Part shown: positions 32,866 to 34,311 of the stretch, piece by piece
How the letters are laid out: every line of letters starts with the position of its first letter
Numbering within the stretch: the stretch's first letter is position 1
Source of the DNA: Gammaproteobacteria bacterium 54_18_T64
GTDB taxonomy: Bacteria > Pseudomonadota > Gammaproteobacteria > Pseudomonadales > Porticoccaceae
Reading direction: 5' to 3'
DNA length: 34,311 nucleotides
NCBI GenBank assembly: GCA_002162825.1
Contig: MAAU01000008.1
Location: 1 to 34,311, forward strand
Program-made: the position numbers and the translations under genes
Notes under the pieces: model-generated
What the model saw: the letters and a program-made list of their open reading frames with translations, nothing else
Told to the model about the DNA's origin: nothing
Databases searched by the model: none

Positions 32866-34311
32866 TCATCTACCCACGGAGTGGATGACCTTGAGCTGTT
32901 TGCTGGGCGGAATCTCGTCATAGGACAGCACGTGCAAGCCAGGGTTGGCTGCCCTCACCAGGTTGGATAGCCAGGTGCGTAGAGCCGTCGCCACCAGTAG
33001 CACGGGTGTTTGCCCCTGCGTGGCTTGCACTTGCGCCGATCTGCCAATTTGTTGGAGCATATTGTCTGCCAATCCGGGTTCCAGTCCGCCGCTTGTCGGC
33101 GAGCCCTGTATTACGTTTAGCAATATTTGTTCCAACTCTGGATCGAGGGTCATAACCTCCAGCTCAGGGGCCATACCATTGATTTGCTGGTAGATGGTGC
33201 GACTTAGGGCAACCCGAGCCTGGGCCGTCAAAACGTCGGCTTCTTGACTCTTCGGGGCATTTTCCGCCAAGGATTCGGCGATAGTGCGCACATCCTTGAT
33301 CGGAATGTTCTCCGCCAGCAGGTTTTGCATGACCTTGAGGACGACACTCAGTGAGAGCGCATCGGCGACCAGGTTTTCCACCAACTTTGGGGAGGATTTG
33401 GCCAAGAGGTCGAGCAATTGCTGCACCTCGTCGTGGCCGAGTAGTTCGTGGGCGTGTTGTTTCAGTAGCTCGCTGAGATGGGTGGCGATTACGGTGCTGC
33501 AGTCGACCACGGTGTAGCCCATGGTCTGGGCCTCATCGCGCAGGCTGGGTTCTACCCACATGGCATCGAGGCCGAAGGCGGGGTCTTTGGTGGCGACCCC
33601 ATTTAAGGTGCCAAACACCTGGCCGGGGTTGATGGCCATTTCCTTACCGGGGTGGATTTCTGACTCACCCAGAGGCACACCGTGGAGGGTAATGCGATAG
33701 GCATTGGGCGAGAGGTCGAGGTTGTCGCGGATATGCACTGGCTGCACCAGAAAACCCAGGTCCTGGGAGAGCTTCTTACGCACGCCTTTGACGCGACCGA
33801 GGAGTTCGCCGTCCTGATTTTTATCGACCAGGGGTATCAGTCGATAGCCGACCTCGAGGCCAATGGGGTCGACACTGGCGACGTCTTCCCAGCCCAGTTC
33901 CTTGACCTCTGGGGGCGCGGCGACGGGCTCGGCCACGGGTTCGATCTGTTGCTCTATTTTATCTTTTTGAATAATCAGGAAGGCACCGCCGCCGAGGACT
34001 GCGGCAAGAAAGAGAAAGACCAGGTTGGGCATACCGGGTATCACGCCGAGACTCGCCATAATGCACGCTGTGATAATGAGGGCTTTGGGCGATTGAAACA
34101 GCTGGGAGCCCATCTGCTGGCCCATATCCTGGGCGTCGGAGGCGCGGGTGACGATAATGGCCGCTGCCGTCGACAACAGCAGCGAAGGGATTTGCGCGAC
34201 CAGGCCGTCACCGATGGTCAGCAGCACATAGTTGTGGGCCGCTTGGGACATGCTCAGGTCGTGTTGCAAGGTGCCCACGGCTATGCCGCCGACGATGTTG
34301 ATGACCAGAAT
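32866..34311 (-). CDS. flhA: Flagellar export gate protein FlhA, partial (N-terminus missing)
   Basis: The frame is open from the right edge of the window (ILVINIVGGIAVGTLQHDLS...) to the stop at 32866, 481 residues. It holds the last membrane helices (YVLLTIGDGLVAQIPSLLLS, LIITACIMASLGVIPGMPNLVFLFLAAVLGGGAFLI) and the whole cytoplasmic domain (DPIGLEVGYRLIPLVD; VRKKLSQDLGFLVQPVHIRDNLDLSPNAYRITLHG), a clear FlhA. It forms the export gate ring that docks FliI/FliJ and chaperone-substrate complexes. It heads the minus-strand operon; the promoter and probably flhB lie beyond the window. An 82-base gap precedes flhF. Confidence 0.97.
   Translation of the reverse strand: MLVINIVGGIAVGTLQHDLSMSQAAHNYVLLTIGDGLVAQIPSLLLSTAAAIIVTRASDAQDMGQQMGSQLFQSPKALIITACIMASLGVIPGMPNLVFLFLAAVLGGGAFLIIQKDKIEQQIEPVAEPVAAPPEVKELGWEDVASVDPIGLEVGYRLIPLVDKNQDGELLGRVKGVRKKLSQDLGFLVQPVHIRDNLDLSPNAYRITLHGVPLGESEIHPGKEMAINPGQVFGTLNGVATKDPAFGLDAMWVEPSLRDEAQTMGYTVVDCSTVIATHLSELLKQHAHELLGHDEVQQLLDLLAKSSPKLVENLVADALSLSVVLKVMQNLLAENIPIKDVRTIAESLAENAPKSQEADVLTAQARVALSRTIYQQINGMAPELEVMTLDPELEQILLNVIQGSPTSGGLEPGLADNMLQQIGRSAQVQATQGQTPVLLVATALRTWLSNLVRAANPGLHVLSYDEIPPSKQLKVIHSVGR

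Overview
The window is a flagellar chromosome segment from a polar-flagellated gammaproteobacterium. The order flgKL / fliC-flaG-fliDST / fleQ-fleSR / fliEFGHIJK / flhA-flhF-fleN-fliA-motCD is the FleQ-RpoN-FliA type of cluster known from Pseudomonas, Shewanella, Vibrio and marine relatives. FlhF plus FleN point to a numerically controlled polar flagellum. A marine Cellvibrionales-like host is a guess from protein style only. No tRNA, rRNA, CRISPR array, IS element or phage gene was seen.

Layout. 1-1449: end of flgK and complete flgL (+). 1446-9790: an insert between flgL and flagellin with two tandem TPR-glycosyltransferase fusions (-), a GT8-like glycosyltransferase (+), a third, diverged TPR-glycosyltransferase fusion (+) and a SAM methyltransferase (+). 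By position and content this is a flagellin-glycosylation island, built around three enzymes of FlmG/OGT-like architecture. 9934-15636: flagellin with a near-consensus sigma-28 promoter, a structured leader and a strong terminator, then flaG, a sigma-54 promoter, and fliD-fliS-fliT. 15949-20536: a degenerate PilZ-like gene, a short FleQ without its N-terminal domain, then a sigma-54 promoter and the FleS/FleR two-component pair. 20605-26110: fliE and fliFGHIJ (MS ring, switch, export ATPase), mostly with overlapping genes. 26193-28060: fliK behind its own sigma-54 promoter. 28134-34311 (-): a convergent operon flhA(partial)-flhF-fleN-fliA-motC-motD followed by a small acidic protein of unknown function.

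How it fits together. FleQ with RNA polymerase-sigma54 should fire the promoters found upstream of fleSR and fliD, and FleR or FleQ the one upstream of fliK. FliA (encoded here) should fire the fliC promoter. FleN would restrain FleQ and FlhF would place the pole. The glycosylation island would decorate flagellin before export.

The two most unusual points are these. (1) FleQ lacks its N-terminal receiver-like domain, and all three c-di-GMP contact clusters known from Pseudomonas FleQ are altered, while an atypical PilZ-like gene lies directly upstream. (2) Three TPR-GT fusions, one with a diverged glycosyltransferase core, sit in one flagellin-modification island that has no sugar-biosynthesis genes in view. 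The inverted flhA-motD block, the absence of che genes between fliA and motC, and the small acidic protein at the operon end are also notable.
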